Assembly: GCF_004521985.1 (NCBI RefSeq) | Contig: NZ_SBHZ01000005.1 | Coordinates: 186,001 to 250,000, forward strand | Length of the DNA stretch: 64,000 nucleotides | DNA from: Ectopseudomonas khazarica | Lineage (GTDB): Bacteria; Pseudomonadota; Gammaproteobacteria; Pseudomonadales; Pseudomonadaceae | Reading direction: 5' to 3' | Translations under genes and position numbers: made by a program | Notes under the pieces: generated by a model | Told to the model about the DNA's origin: nothing | Databases searched by the model: none | Seen by the model: only the letters and a program-made list of their open reading frames with translations | Shown: positions 1 to 7,239 of the stretch, piece after piece | Numbering within the stretch: position 1 is the stretch's first letter | Layout: each line of letters starts with the position of its first letter

Positions 1-529
1 ACACATGGCGCCCCTGGGTCAGCGCATCGAGCACCGGCTCGACGAAGCTGTTGCTGGAATTGCACACCAGCCCCTCGCTGTAGGGACCGGCATAGGCCAG
101 GTTGCCATCGCGGTCCCAGATCGCCAGGGCCGGGCTGGCCGGCAACGACTCCATGCCCTCGATGCCGGGCAAGGGTTTCATCCGCCCACGCAGGAAGGGC
201 GCGATCTCACCCTTGCTGCCGGGTTTCTGCACGCTGTAGAACTCGACATCGGCATTGCGGTGCAGACCGATCAGGTAGCGCAGGTGTGCATCGGTCTCCG
301 CGTTGCAGGGGCAGTCAGGGTCCCAGAAGTGCACCACGCGAATGGGCCCCGGGCCTGCCAGCGAGGCGGGAAGCTTCAGGCCGTCCTGGCTGAAGATCAC
401 CGTCTGCTCCGCATAGGGACGCAGGTAGGCGGCGCCGCTGAGCCACCAGATCAGCACCACGAGCCCCAGCGCCAACACGCAGAATCCCACCACGAAGTGC
501 TTGAAACTCAGACGTTGCAGCAGGCTCAT
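1..529 (-). CDS. DUF6436-like membrane-anchored thioredoxin-fold protein (3' end cut by window)
   Basis: Only the first 176 residues are visible because the gene runs off the left edge. Residues about 12-33 form one hydrophobic membrane helix after a short basic N-terminus, so the rest probably faces the periplasm. Residues 64-75 read like a thioredoxin-fold beta strand followed by a DPDCPC motif with cysteines at 73 and 75. That is a CxC in place of the usual CxxC, as I recall for the DUF6436 family of pseudomonads. The function is unknown, and a redox or disulfide role is inference from the fold. The ATG overlaps the stop of the upstream small membrane protein (ATGA), so the two are translationally coupled. 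Confidence 0.75.
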   Translation of the reverse strand, partial: MSLLQRLSFKHFVVGFCVLALGLVVLIWWLSGAAYLRPYAEQTVIFSQDGLKLPASLAGPGPIRVVHFWDPDCPCNAETDAHLRYLIGLHRNADVEFYSVQKPGSKGEIAPFLRGRMKPLPGIEGMESLPASPALAIWDRDGNLAYAGPYSEGLVCNSSNSFVEPVLDALTQGRHV

Positions 530-789
530 GGCTGATGGCCGAACTTGCGCAGGAACTGCTTTTCCATTTCCTGGCAGCTTTCCACGGTGAAGCTGCGCTC
601 CGTGGCATCGGCGCTCTTCCAGCAGGCTTCGATCGCCTCGCGCTCGGCGGCTTCGACCTCGCCATCCTGCGGACGCGTCATGATGTAGATGAGACCGACG
701 AACACCAGCACGACGAACAGCAGACCCGCCAGGAACAGGCCGAGACAACCACGGCGCCCCAGCCCGACGTTTTCATCATTCACGCTCAT
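526..789 (-). CDS. small single-pass membrane protein, unknown function
   Basis: This 87-residue protein has a short polar N-terminus (MSVNDENVGLGRRG), one strongly hydrophobic helix at about residues 15-38, and a charged C-terminal domain of about 45 residues with two cysteines (CWKSADATERSF and VESCQEM). The cysteines could pair if this part lies in the periplasm. The stop codon overlaps the ATG of the thioredoxin-like gene, which suggests a shared task. The gene starts 77 bases downstream of the hrpA stop on the same strand. I do not recognise a family. It is kept as real because of the coupling and the clean membrane-plus-domain layout. Confidence 0.7.
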   Translation of the reverse strand: MSVNDENVGLGRRGCLGLFLAGLLFVVLVFVGLIYIMTRPQDGEVEAAEREAIEACWKSADATERSFTVESCQEMEKQFLRKFGHQP

Positions 790-866
790 GCTTCTCTCTT
801 TGCCAATTCACAGTGGATGCATCCTGTCCGCTCGGCGATGCGGACATCGCCGAACGGCACCGACCT

Positions 867-3800
867 TCAACCCTCGACCAGCATCCACTGCTTGTTCAGG
901 CGCTTGTCCGAAACCGCCATCTTCGTCCCCAACTGCTGGGCGAACAGCGACACGCGGTACTCCTCCAGCATCCAGCGGTACAGCACCAGCTGCGGGTCGC
1001 GCTTGCCTTCCTGGAGGTGCTTGGCGGTGCGCGCCTGGTACTGCTCCCAGTAGCTGCTCAGCTCACCGGTCCACACACGGTCGCGCTGCACCTGCGCGCC
1101 GACCTTGTCCAGGCGCTGCTCGATGGCCTTGAGGTAACGCGGTACTTCCTTGAGCCAATCGCCCGGCGTCTCACGCACGAACCCGGCGTAGACCAGGTTG
1201 CCCAGTTGCTGCTTGATATCGTTGAGCGCCATGGCCTGGGCCAGGTCGATCTTGCCCTTGAAGCGCTTGAGCAGACCGTGGTGCAGCTTGAGGATCTCCA
1301 GCGCCAGGCGGGCGATGCGTTCGGCATGCACCGTCCAGTCGCCACGCTTGCGCTCGGCCAGTTGCGCCAGCGCAGCACCGTCGCGCGGCAGGCTGGTTTC
1401 GCCGTCGAGAATGCAGGCATCCAGACTGGCCAGCAGAATGTCCTCGACCAGCGCCTCGACCCGCCCCAGCTCGCGATACAGCAGGCCCAGCTCGGTCAGC
1501 CCCGGCAGCTTGCCGCGCAGGAACTTGGCCTGCTCGCTCAGCTGTTGCAGCAACAGACGCTGCAGGGCACGGCGATGCTGATAGTCGGCCTCGGCCTGAG
1601 TCGGGAAGCGTCCTTCCTTGACCACCCCGGCCTCTTCCACCAGCGCCGGATAAACCGTCATGGAAAGCCCGGCAATCTTCTGCTGAGCCTTCTCGGCGAC
1701 TTCGGCGAAGGCCTTGGCCTCCACCGTTTTCGGCGCCTTGTCCTGCTGCGGGATGGCCAGCGCGGCCTGGCTGGCCTCGGCGAAACGCGCGGTCAGCTCG
1801 GCCAGGTCACGGCCCTCGCCGAGGAACTTGCCACGGGCGTCGACCACCTCGATGTTCATCTTCAGGTGACTCTCCAGACTGTCGGCCGCTTCCGCCCAGG
1901 CCTCGTCGGAGACCCGAGCGCCGGTCATGCGCAGCAGCTCGGCGCCGAGCGCGTGCGGCAGCGAACCCTGGCCGAAGTGCAGCTTGTCCAGCGCCGCACC
2001 GACGAAGTCCGGCACCGGCACGAAGTTCTTGCGCAGCGCCTTGGGCAGGCCACGCACCAGCGCCACGCACTTGGCCTCCAGCAGGCCCGGCACCAGCCAA
2101 CCCAGGCGCTCGGGCTGCAATTGCGGCAGCAGCGGCGCCGGCACGCGCAGGGTCACGCCGTCACGCGGGTGATTGGGCTCGAAGTGATAGGACAGCGGCA
2201 GCTGCAGCTCACCGATGTGCAAGGTGTCCGGGTACTGCGCGGCGGTCACCTCCCTGGCATCGCGGGCCAGGGCGTCCTCCTCGCGCATGATCAGGAGTTG
2301 CGCATCGCTGGCGCTGCCCTTCTTGTACCAGCTCTCGAAACTGGCGGCCTGGTAGATATCCTGCGGGATGCGCGCCTCGTAGTAACCGAACAGGGTCTCC
2401 TCGTCAGCGAGGATGTCACGGCGGCGCGACTTCGCCTCCAGCTCGTCGAGGCGTTCGAGCAACTGGCGGTTGGCGGTCAGGCAACGTACGCGGCTGTTGA
2501 TCTCGCCACGCACCAGGCCCTCGCGAATGAACATCTCGCGTGCCACCGACGGATCGATCGGGCCGTAGTGCACGGGCCGGCGACCGACGATGATCAGCCC
2601 GTAGAGGGTGACCTGCTCGTAAGCCACCACCTGGCCGCGCTTCTTCTCCCAGTGCGGCTCCAGGTGGTTCTTCTTCACCAGATGCGCCGCCAGCGGCTCG
2701 ATCCAGTCCGGCTCGATCTTCGCCACCATGCGCGCGAACAGCTTGGTGGTTTCCACCAGTTCGGCCGCCATCACCCAGGTGGGCTTCTTGCGCCCGATCA
2801 CGCTGGACGGATGGATCCAGAAACGCCGCTGACGCGCACCGAGGTAGTCGCCCTCTTCGGTCTTCTGGCCGATCTGACTGAGCAGGCCGGCGAGAATCGC
2901 CTTGTGCACGGCGGCGTAGTTCTTCGCCCGCACCGCCGCCTCGCTGGCCTCGGCCTGCTGGCGGGCGATGGCATTGACGCGGGTGTCCCTGGTCGGCGTC
3001 GGGCTTTGAGCCTTTTCGTAGGGTGGATGGCCGGAGCCATCCACCTTGGTGGACGCGTTATCCGCCTTGCGTGCGCCTTTGCCGCTCAACTGCAGATCAC
3101 GGGCGATCAGCACCAGTTGCCGGTGCGCATCGCGCCATTCGCGCAGGCGCATGTAATTGAGGAAGTTCTTCTTGCACCAGGTGCGTAGAGGGTTGCTGCC
3201 CAGCTCCTGGCGTTTTTCCTCGAAGCCGCGCCACAGGTTGATCAGCGCGGCGAAGTCGGAATCCACGTCCTTCCATTGCGCGTGCGCCTGATCGGCCGCC
3301 TGCTGGCGATCCATCGGCCGCTCACGCGGGTCCTGCACCGACAGCGCGGCAGCGACAATGAGGATTTCCTCCAGGCTGCCCTGTTTGGCGCCTTCCAGCA
3401 CCATGCGCCCCAGGCGTGGGTCGATGGGCAGGCGAGCCAGTTGCCGGCCGATGGGGGTCAGCTGGCTTTCGCGGTTGACCGCCGACAGCTCCTGCAGCAG
3501 GTTGAAGCCATCGCTGATGGCCTTGCCGTCTGGCGGCTCGATGAAGGGGAAGTCCTCGATGCTGCCCAGGCGCAGGTGCAGCATCTGCAGGATCACCGCC
3601 GCCAGGTTGGTACGCAGGATCTCCGGGTCGGTGAACTCGGGACGGCCGAGGAAATCCTCCTCGCTGTACAGGCGGATGCAGATGCCCGGTTCGACCCGGC
3701 CGCAGCGCCCCTTGCGCTGGTTGGCACTGGCCTGTGACACCGCCTCGATGGGCAGGCGCTGGACCTTGGCGCGGTAGCTGTAGCGGCTGATGCGCGCCGT

Positions 3801-4910
3801 ACCGGAGTCGATCACGTAGCGGATGCCCGGCACCGTCAGCGAGGTTTCCGCGACGTTGGTGGCCAGCACCACCTTGCGCCCCGGCATGGGCGCGAAGATC
3901 TTCTGCTGCTCGGCCGGCGTCAGCCGCGCATACAAAGGCAGCACCTCGGTAAAACGCAGATTGGCCTTGCGCAGCACCTCGGCGGCCTCGCGAATCTCAC
4001 GTTCGCCGGGCAGGAATACCAGCACGTCACCCGGGCGCTTGCCGACGCTCTGTTCGTGCGCGGCGATCTCGTCCAGCGCGGCGAGGATGCCCTGGTCGAC
4101 GGTGAGGTCATCGAGCAGGCTCTCGCCCTCCTCGTCCACCTCGGCCGCCAGCGGCCGATACCAGGTTTCCACCGGGTAGGTGCGACCGGACACCTCGATG
4201 ATCGGGGCATCGTTGAAATGTTTGGAGAAGCGCTCCAGATCGATGGTCGCCGAGGTGATGATCAGCTTGAGATCCGGGCGACGCGGCAGCAGGGTCTTCA
4301 GGTAGCCGAGCAGGAAGTCGATATTGAGGCTGCGTTCGTGCGCCTCGTCGACGATGAGGGTGTCGTACTTTTCCAGAAAGCGGTCGTGCTGGGTTTCGGC
4401 GAGCAGGATGCCGTCGGTCATCAGCTTTATCAGCGTGCCGTCCTTGCTCTGATCCTCGAAGCGCACCTGATAGCCGACCAGCTCGCCCAGCGGCGTGCCG
4501 ATTTCTTCCGCCACGCGAGTAGAGACACTACGCGCCGCCAGCCGACGCGGCTGGGTATGACCGATCAGACCATGCACACCCCGACCGATCTCAAGGCAGA
4601 TCTTCGGCAACTGGGTGGTCTTGCCCGACCCCGTCTCGCCGGCGATCACCACCACCTGACTCTTTTCCAGCGCGGCCTTGATCTCGTCGCGCTTGGCCGC
4701 AATCGGCAGCGCATCGTCGTAACGCATCGCCGGGATGCTGCTGCGCCGCGCTGCGACCTTGTCGCTGGACGCCTGAAAACGCTCCAGCCACTGCGCTAGC
4801 TTGGCCTCGTCGGGCTGCTTCTGCAGCTCATGCAGCTGCCGGCGCAAGCGATGACGCTCGGCGATCATGACGTGGTCGAGATTGTTCTGCAGGGTGGCGA
4901 TGTCAGTCAT
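867..4910 (-). CDS. hrpA: ATP-dependent RNA helicase HrpA
   Basis: This is a 1347-residue DEAH-box helicase, close to the roughly 1300 residues of E. coli HrpA. Residues 91-100 hold the P-loop (GETGSGKTTQ) and 188-191 the DEAH box, followed by the helicase C-terminal half, HA2/OB-fold region and the long DUF3418 tail seen only in HrpA. HrpA is a 3'-5' RNA helicase linked to mRNA processing and to rescue of collided ribosomes. I chose the ATG at 4910 (MTDIATLQNN), which gives the family-length N-terminus; the frame stays open upstream to 5048 but reads unlike the family. Residues about 617-632 are encoded by a dispersed GTAGGGTGGA-type repeat inside an extra segment of roughly 45 residues that I do not recall from E. 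coli HrpA. The reading frame is intact across it. Confidence 0.96.
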   Translation of the reverse strand: MTDIATLQNNLDHVMIAERHRLRRQLHELQKQPDEAKLAQWLERFQASSDKVAARRSSIPAMRYDDALPIAAKRDEIKAALEKSQVVVIAGETGSGKTTQLPKICLEIGRGVHGLIGHTQPRRLAARSVSTRVAEEIGTPLGELVGYQVRFEDQSKDGTLIKLMTDGILLAETQHDRFLEKYDTLIVDEAHERSLNIDFLLGYLKTLLPRRPDLKLIITSATIDLERFSKHFNDAPIIEVSGRTYPVETWYRPLAAEVDEEGESLLDDLTVDQGILAALDEIAAHEQSVGKRPGDVLVFLPGEREIREAAEVLRKANLRFTEVLPLYARLTPAEQQKIFAPMPGRKVVLATNVAETSLTVPGIRYVIDSGTARISRYSYRAKVQRLPIEAVSQASANQRKGRCGRVEPGICIRLYSEEDFLGRPEFTDPEILRTNLAAVILQMLHLRLGSIEDFPFIEPPDGKAISDGFNLLQELSAVNRESQLTPIGRQLARLPIDPRLGRMVLEGAKQGSLEEILIVAAALSVQDPRERPMDRQQAADQAHAQWKDVDSDFAALINLWRGFEEKRQELGSNPLRTWCKKNFLNYMRLREWRDAHRQLVLIARDLQLSGKGARKADNASTKVDGSGHPPYEKAQSPTPTRDTRVNAIARQQAEASEAAVRAKNYAAVHKAILAGLLSQIGQKTEEGDYLGARQRRFWIHPSSVIGRKKPTWVMAAELVETTKLFARMVAKIEPDWIEPLAAHLVKKNHLEPHWEKKRGQVVAYEQVTLYGLIIVGRRPVHYGPIDPSVAREMFIREGLVRGEINSRVRCLTANRQLLERLDELEAKSRRRDILADEETLFGYYEARIPQDIYQAASFESWYKKGSASDAQLLIMREEDALARDAREVTAAQYPDTLHIGELQLPLSYHFEPNHPRDGVTLRVPAPLLPQLQPERLGWLVPGLLEAKCVALVRGLPKALRKNFVPVPDFVGAALDKLHFGQGSLPHALGAELLRMTGARVSDEAWAEAADSLESHLKMNIEVVDARGKFLGEGRDLAELTARFAEASQAALAIPQQDKAPKTVEAKAFAEVAEKAQQKIAGLSMTVYPALVEEAGVVKEGRFPTQAEADYQHRRALQRLLLQQLSEQAKFLRGKLPGLTELGLLYRELGRVEALVEDILLASLDACILDGETSLPRDGAALAQLAERKRGDWTVHAERIARLALEILKLHHGLLKRFKGKIDLAQAMALNDIKQQLGNLVYAGFVRETPGDWLKEVPRYLKAIEQRLDKVGAQVQRDRVWTGELSSYWEQYQARTAKHLQEGKRDPQLVLYRWMLEEYRVSLFAQQLGTKMAVSDKRLNKQWMLVEG
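3016..3064 (-). repeat. dispersed GTAGGGTGGA palindromic repeat inside hrpA
   Basis: The stretch contains a perfect 10-base inverted repeat, GGTGGATGGC at 3022-3031 and GCCATCCACC at 3036-3045 with a 4-base loop, flanked by TCGTAG on one side and TTGGTGGACGCGTTATCCGCC-like bases on the other. The same GTAGGGTGGA / TCCACCCTAC units occur at 7125-7155, 24632-24641 and 24748-24757, all intergenic. Here the unit lies inside a coding sequence and is read in frame as part of HrpA. Confidence 0.8.
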
Positions 4911-5090
4911 CTGGATCGGGGCAATCAGGGCAAAGGCGGGATTGTCGCAGATTCCGCACCTGGACGCAGAGAGCAGGATTAACGCGGGCGGATCGGGGCG
5001 CCGTAGGGCCAACGAACAGTCGATCGACCCATGCTGAAACGGCGCCACAACCTACAGCCAGCACGACCCGACGCGGCCAGAGCCTCCACC

Positions 5091-5119
5091 TTGGCATTTC
5101 GTGCTTTATAAACTACATT
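5091..5119 (+). promoter_or_regulatory. sigma-70-type promoter of the toxin-antitoxin pair
   Basis: TTGGCA (5091-5096) is followed after 17 bases by TACATT (5114-5119). An overlapping TATAAA lies at 5107-5112. With the first pair the predicted transcript start falls at about 5126, on the A of the toxin ATG. With the second the leader would be about 7 bases. No Shine-Dalgarno sequence is visible before the ATG. Confidence 0.5.
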
Positions 5120-5141
5120 CGATCCATGCGAAAAATCGAAT
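5117..5141. promoter_or_regulatory. inverted repeat spanning the toxin start codon (candidate antitoxin operator)
   Basis: ATTCGAT (5117-5123) and ATCGAAT (5135-5141) form a perfect 7-base inverted repeat with an 11-base spacer that includes the toxin ATG at 5126. It overlaps the predicted -10 and transcript start. Autorepression by the antitoxin is usual for this family, so an operator is the simplest reading. A hairpin in the mRNA is the alternative. Confidence 0.45.
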
Positions 5142-5428
5142 CCGCCACCTTCAGAAATTGGCTGAAGAAGCTCAAGGACGACACCGGCAAGGCACGCATC
5201 GTGGCCCGGATAAACCGGCTGATGGAAGGCCTGCCAGGCGACGTGGCGCCGGTCGGCCACGGCGTCAGCGAACTGCGGATTCACTATGGTCCCGGCTACA
5301 GGGTGTATTTCCACCAGCAAGGCGACACGCTGGTGATTTTGCTCTGCGCAGGCGACAAGGGCAGCCAACGCCGCAACATCGAGGCCGCCCAACAGATCCT
5401 GCAGACGTGGAGAAAACGAGATGACTGA
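5126..5428 (+). CDS. type II toxin of the RelE/HigB (Gp49-like, HI1419) family
   Basis: A 100-residue basic protein starting MRKIESATFRNWLKKLKDD. It has the RelE-fold pattern of this group: an N-terminal helix pair with ARIVARINRL, the strand block GVSELRIHYGPGYRVYF around residues 47-63, and the C-terminal LVILLCAGDKGSQRRNI segment. Family members act as mRNA interferases or growth inhibitors, neutralised by the downstream HTH antitoxin. The stop overlaps the antitoxin start by 8 bases (ATGACTGA), so the two are coupled. The toxin-first order is typical of this HigBA-like subfamily. The target and activity here are inferred from the family. Confidence 0.9.
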   Translation: MRKIESATFRNWLKKLKDDTGKARIVARINRLMEGLPGDVAPVGHGVSELRIHYGPGYRVYFHQQGDTLVILLCAGDKGSQRRNIEAAQQILQTWRKRDD

Positions 5429-5711
5429 AACCTTTAGCGACTTCGACCCCGCCGAATACCTCACCAGCCCCGCAGCCATTGCCGAGTTCATGAGCGACGC
5501 CCTGGAAACCGGCGATGCCGGCTATATCGCCAAGGCGCTGGGCGTGGTGGCACGCGCCAAAGGCATGACCGAGCTGGCCAGAGAAACCGGCCTGTCCCGC
5601 GAGCAGCTTTATCGCTCATTCAGCGAGCACGGCAATCCGACACTGAAAACCATGCTTGCGGTGATGAAGGCGCTGGGGATTGAAATGTCTGCGCGCCCGC
5701 ACGCGCGGTAG
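5421..5711 (+). CDS. HTH antitoxin of the HI1420 / HigA-like family
   Basis: This 96-residue acidic protein opens MTETFSDFDPAEYL, followed by a helical region and an XRE-type helix-turn-helix at about residues 55-90 (GMTELARETGLSREQLYRSF, then NPTLKTMLAVMKALGIEM). That matches the HI1420-type addiction antidotes encoded downstream of Gp49-like toxins. It should bind and neutralise the toxin and repress the pair's promoter, possibly at the inverted repeat at 5117-5141. It overlaps the toxin gene by 8 bases. No other mobile-element genes lie nearby, so the pair looks like a small chromosomal insertion between hrpA and the Lrp-type regulator. Confidence 0.9.
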   Translation: MTETFSDFDPAEYLTSPAAIAEFMSDALETGDAGYIAKALGVVARAKGMTELARETGLSREQLYRSFSEHGNPTLKTMLAVMKALGIEMSARPHAR

Positions 5712-5814
5712 CCGGAGAACAAATTTGTCCCCCTTCCCGCACAAGGGCACGTGCCACGTGGCAGCTGCCGCCGCCATTGGTGCCGAAGCGCCGTGCTGAC
5801 GACGTGACCTGCAG

Positions 5815-6303
5815 TCAGGCCCCGCCGCTGGCCTGCGGCAGATGCCCGAGCGGCAATGCGGTCTGATCCTTGACCGTCGCGATGGCGAAGTTGCTGCGAA
5901 TGTCGCTGACGCCTGGCAACTTCAGCAGGGATTCCAGCAGGAAGCGCTCATAGGCCCTGAGGTCCTGGACGACCACCTGCAGCAGGAAGTCCGACTCCCC
6001 CGACACCAGATGGCAGGACACCACCTCGTGCAACGCGCTGACGGCCTGGCGAAAGGCCGTGGACGTCTCGTCCTGGTGGCGCTCGACCTTGACGCCGACA
6101 AATACGGTCAGCCCCAAGCCGATGCCGTCGCGGTCCAGATCGGCGTGATACCCCCGGATGATGCCGGCTTCCTCGAGCAGGCGTACCCGTCGGAGACAGG
6201 GCGACGGCGACAACCCCACTTCCTCGGCGAGCTGCACATTGGTCAGCCTGGCATCGCGCTGCAGGGCCGCCAGTATTCGTCTGTCCAGATTATCCAGTTT
6301 CAT
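5815..6303 (-). CDS. Lrp/AsnC-family transcriptional regulator
   Basis: The protein has 162 residues, starting at the ATG at 6303 (MKLDNLDRRILAALQRDARL). Residues 1-60 are the AsnC-type helix-turn-helix (NVQLAEEVGLSPSPCLRRVR) and the rest is the RAM ligand-binding domain (YHADLDRDGIGLGLTVFVGVK; VVSCHLVSGESDFLLQVVVQ). It is divergent from a LysE-family exporter, the usual arrangement for amino-acid-sensing Lrp-like regulators that control an adjacent exporter. The shared 143-base gap contains a perfect palindrome at 6339-6353. The upstream in-frame ATG at 6354 would add 17 residues that do not look like the family. Confidence 0.9.
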   Translation of the reverse strand: MKLDNLDRRILAALQRDARLTNVQLAEEVGLSPSPCLRRVRLLEEAGIIRGYHADLDRDGIGLGLTVFVGVKVERHQDETSTAFRQAVSALHEVVSCHLVSGESDFLLQVVVQDLRAYERFLLESLLKLPGVSDIRSNFAIATVKDQTALPLGHLPQASGGA

Positions 6304-6338
6304 AAGTTGGCATACTATTAATTCTATACACACATCAC

Positions 6339-6353
6339 TGGCATGATATGCCA
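6339..6353. promoter_or_regulatory. TGGCAT-GAT-ATGCCA palindrome between lrp-like and lysE-like genes
   Basis: A perfect 6-base inverted repeat with a 3-base spacer sits in the divergent intergenic region. A further TTGGCAT half site lies at 6307-6313, next to the regulator start codon. Lrp-family proteins bind 15-bp dyads of this kind, so this is the likely operator controlling both directions. Confidence 0.55.
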
Positions 6354-6446
6354 ATTATCAAGACGCCAGAGGCCAAATTAGCAACTCCACGAAATCGCCC
6401 TGACTGTATGCTTTTCGCCTGGGTCATCGCAGGGTTGAGTGTGAAT

Positions 6447-7076
6447 ATGACGAACCTCGAGTTGTTCATCGGTGCATTGGTCGTGGTGTACGTGGTTCCC
6501 GGTCCGGACATGGTGCTGGTGTTGCAGACGTCCAGCATGCAGGGCCGCTGGCACGCCGTGGCGACGGCTCTCGGCCTCGCCCTGGCGAGGGCAGCGCATG
6601 TCCTGCTGGCGGCGATCGGCCTGGCCGTACTGTTGAAAACCGTCTCCTGGGCATTCGACGCGGTCAGGCTGGCAGGTGCGCTGTACCTGATCTGGCTGGC
6701 CGTGAAGATCGCTCGTGCCCCCTCGCTGATCGCTGAGGCCTGCGCGCCGTTGCCTGCATCCTCCACCAGGGCCTATGGCGCTTCCGCCTGCCGCGGGCTG
6801 CTGACCAACATCAGCAACCCCAAGGCGCTGCTGTTCTGCTCGGTGCTTCTGCCACAGTTCGTCGATGCCGGTGCCGATGTGGCCGGCCAGTTCCTCGTGC
6901 TGGGTAGCGTGCTGGTGCTGACCGGCCTGCTTTTCGATCTGCTGTACGCCATGCTGGGCGCGGCGCTCGGGCATTGGATGCGCCGCTATCCATTGCTGGA
7001 GGTGGTGCAGCGCTGGACTTTCACCACCTTGCTGATGGGGTTCGGCCTGCGCCTGGCCATGGCGACGCGGCTCTGA
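6447..7076 (+). CDS. LysE/RhtB-family amino-acid exporter
   Basis: The product has 209 residues and the LysE/RhtB hallmark VVYVVPGPDMVLVLQ near the N-terminus, about five to six hydrophobic segments, and the GLLTNISNPKALLFCSVLLPQF block at about residues 113-134. LysE/RhtB proteins export amino acids such as lysine, threonine or homoserine lactone across the inner membrane. The start is set at the ATG at 6447 (MTNLELFIGAL); a GTG at 6441 in frame is an alternative, and longer starts give an unlikely N-terminus. It is divergent from the Lrp-like regulator, which probably induces it when its amino acid accumulates. The substrate cannot be told from sequence. Confidence 0.9.
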   Translation: MTNLELFIGALVVVYVVPGPDMVLVLQTSSMQGRWHAVATALGLALARAAHVLLAAIGLAVLLKTVSWAFDAVRLAGALYLIWLAVKIARAPSLIAEACAPLPASSTRAYGASACRGLLTNISNPKALLFCSVLLPQFVDAGADVAGQFLVLGSVLVLTGLLFDLLYAMLGAALGHWMRRYPLLEVVQRWTFTTLLMGFGLRLAMATRL

Positions 7077-7105
7077 TGAACGCCTGGCCTTCAGATCGGC
7101 AAACG

Positions 7106-7176
7106 GCGGATGAAAACAGCGTCATCCACCCTACGGCACCCTCGGGTAGGGTGGAAAACGCGAAGCTTGTCCACCG
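7106..7176. repeat. dispersed GTAGGGTGGA repeat cluster downstream of the LysE-like gene
   Basis: Two head-to-head units are visible: TCCACCCTAC at 7125-7134 and GTAGGGTGGA at 7146-7155, with flanking GGATGAAAACAGCGTCA and AAAACGCGAAGCTTGTCCACC. The family matches the units in hrpA and after codA. It sits between two convergent genes, a common position for REP-like elements. Confidence 0.7.
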
Positions 7177-7189
7177 CTCCTGTGCAACG

Positions 7190-7224
7190 AAAAGGGGGCA
7201 GACCGGTTCAGTCTGCCCCCTTTT
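7190..7224. terminator. bidirectional rho-independent terminator
   Basis: AAAAGGGGGCAGAC (7190-7203) pairs perfectly with GTCTGCCCCCTTTT (7211-7224) around a 7-base loop. It has T runs in both directions and lies between the convergent LysE-like and YdhP-like genes. Confidence 0.85.
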
Positions 7225-7239
7225 CTATCGCCGCTCTTT

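Noticed and set aside
813..3188. Long plus-strand open frame of 791 codons antisense to hrpA
   Set aside because: It mirrors the codon bias of hrpA on the other strand, has a composition rich in Gln, His, Leu and Arg, and no family resemblance. Other long antisense frames opposite fadD1, fadD2, rapA, lepA and mucD were set aside for the same reason.
5719..5763. Palindromes ACAAATTTGT (5719-5728) and TGCCACGTGGCA (5752-5763) in the gap after the antitoxin
   Set aside because: Both are short, lie between convergent genes and have no T run, so neither a terminator nor an operator assignment can be supported.
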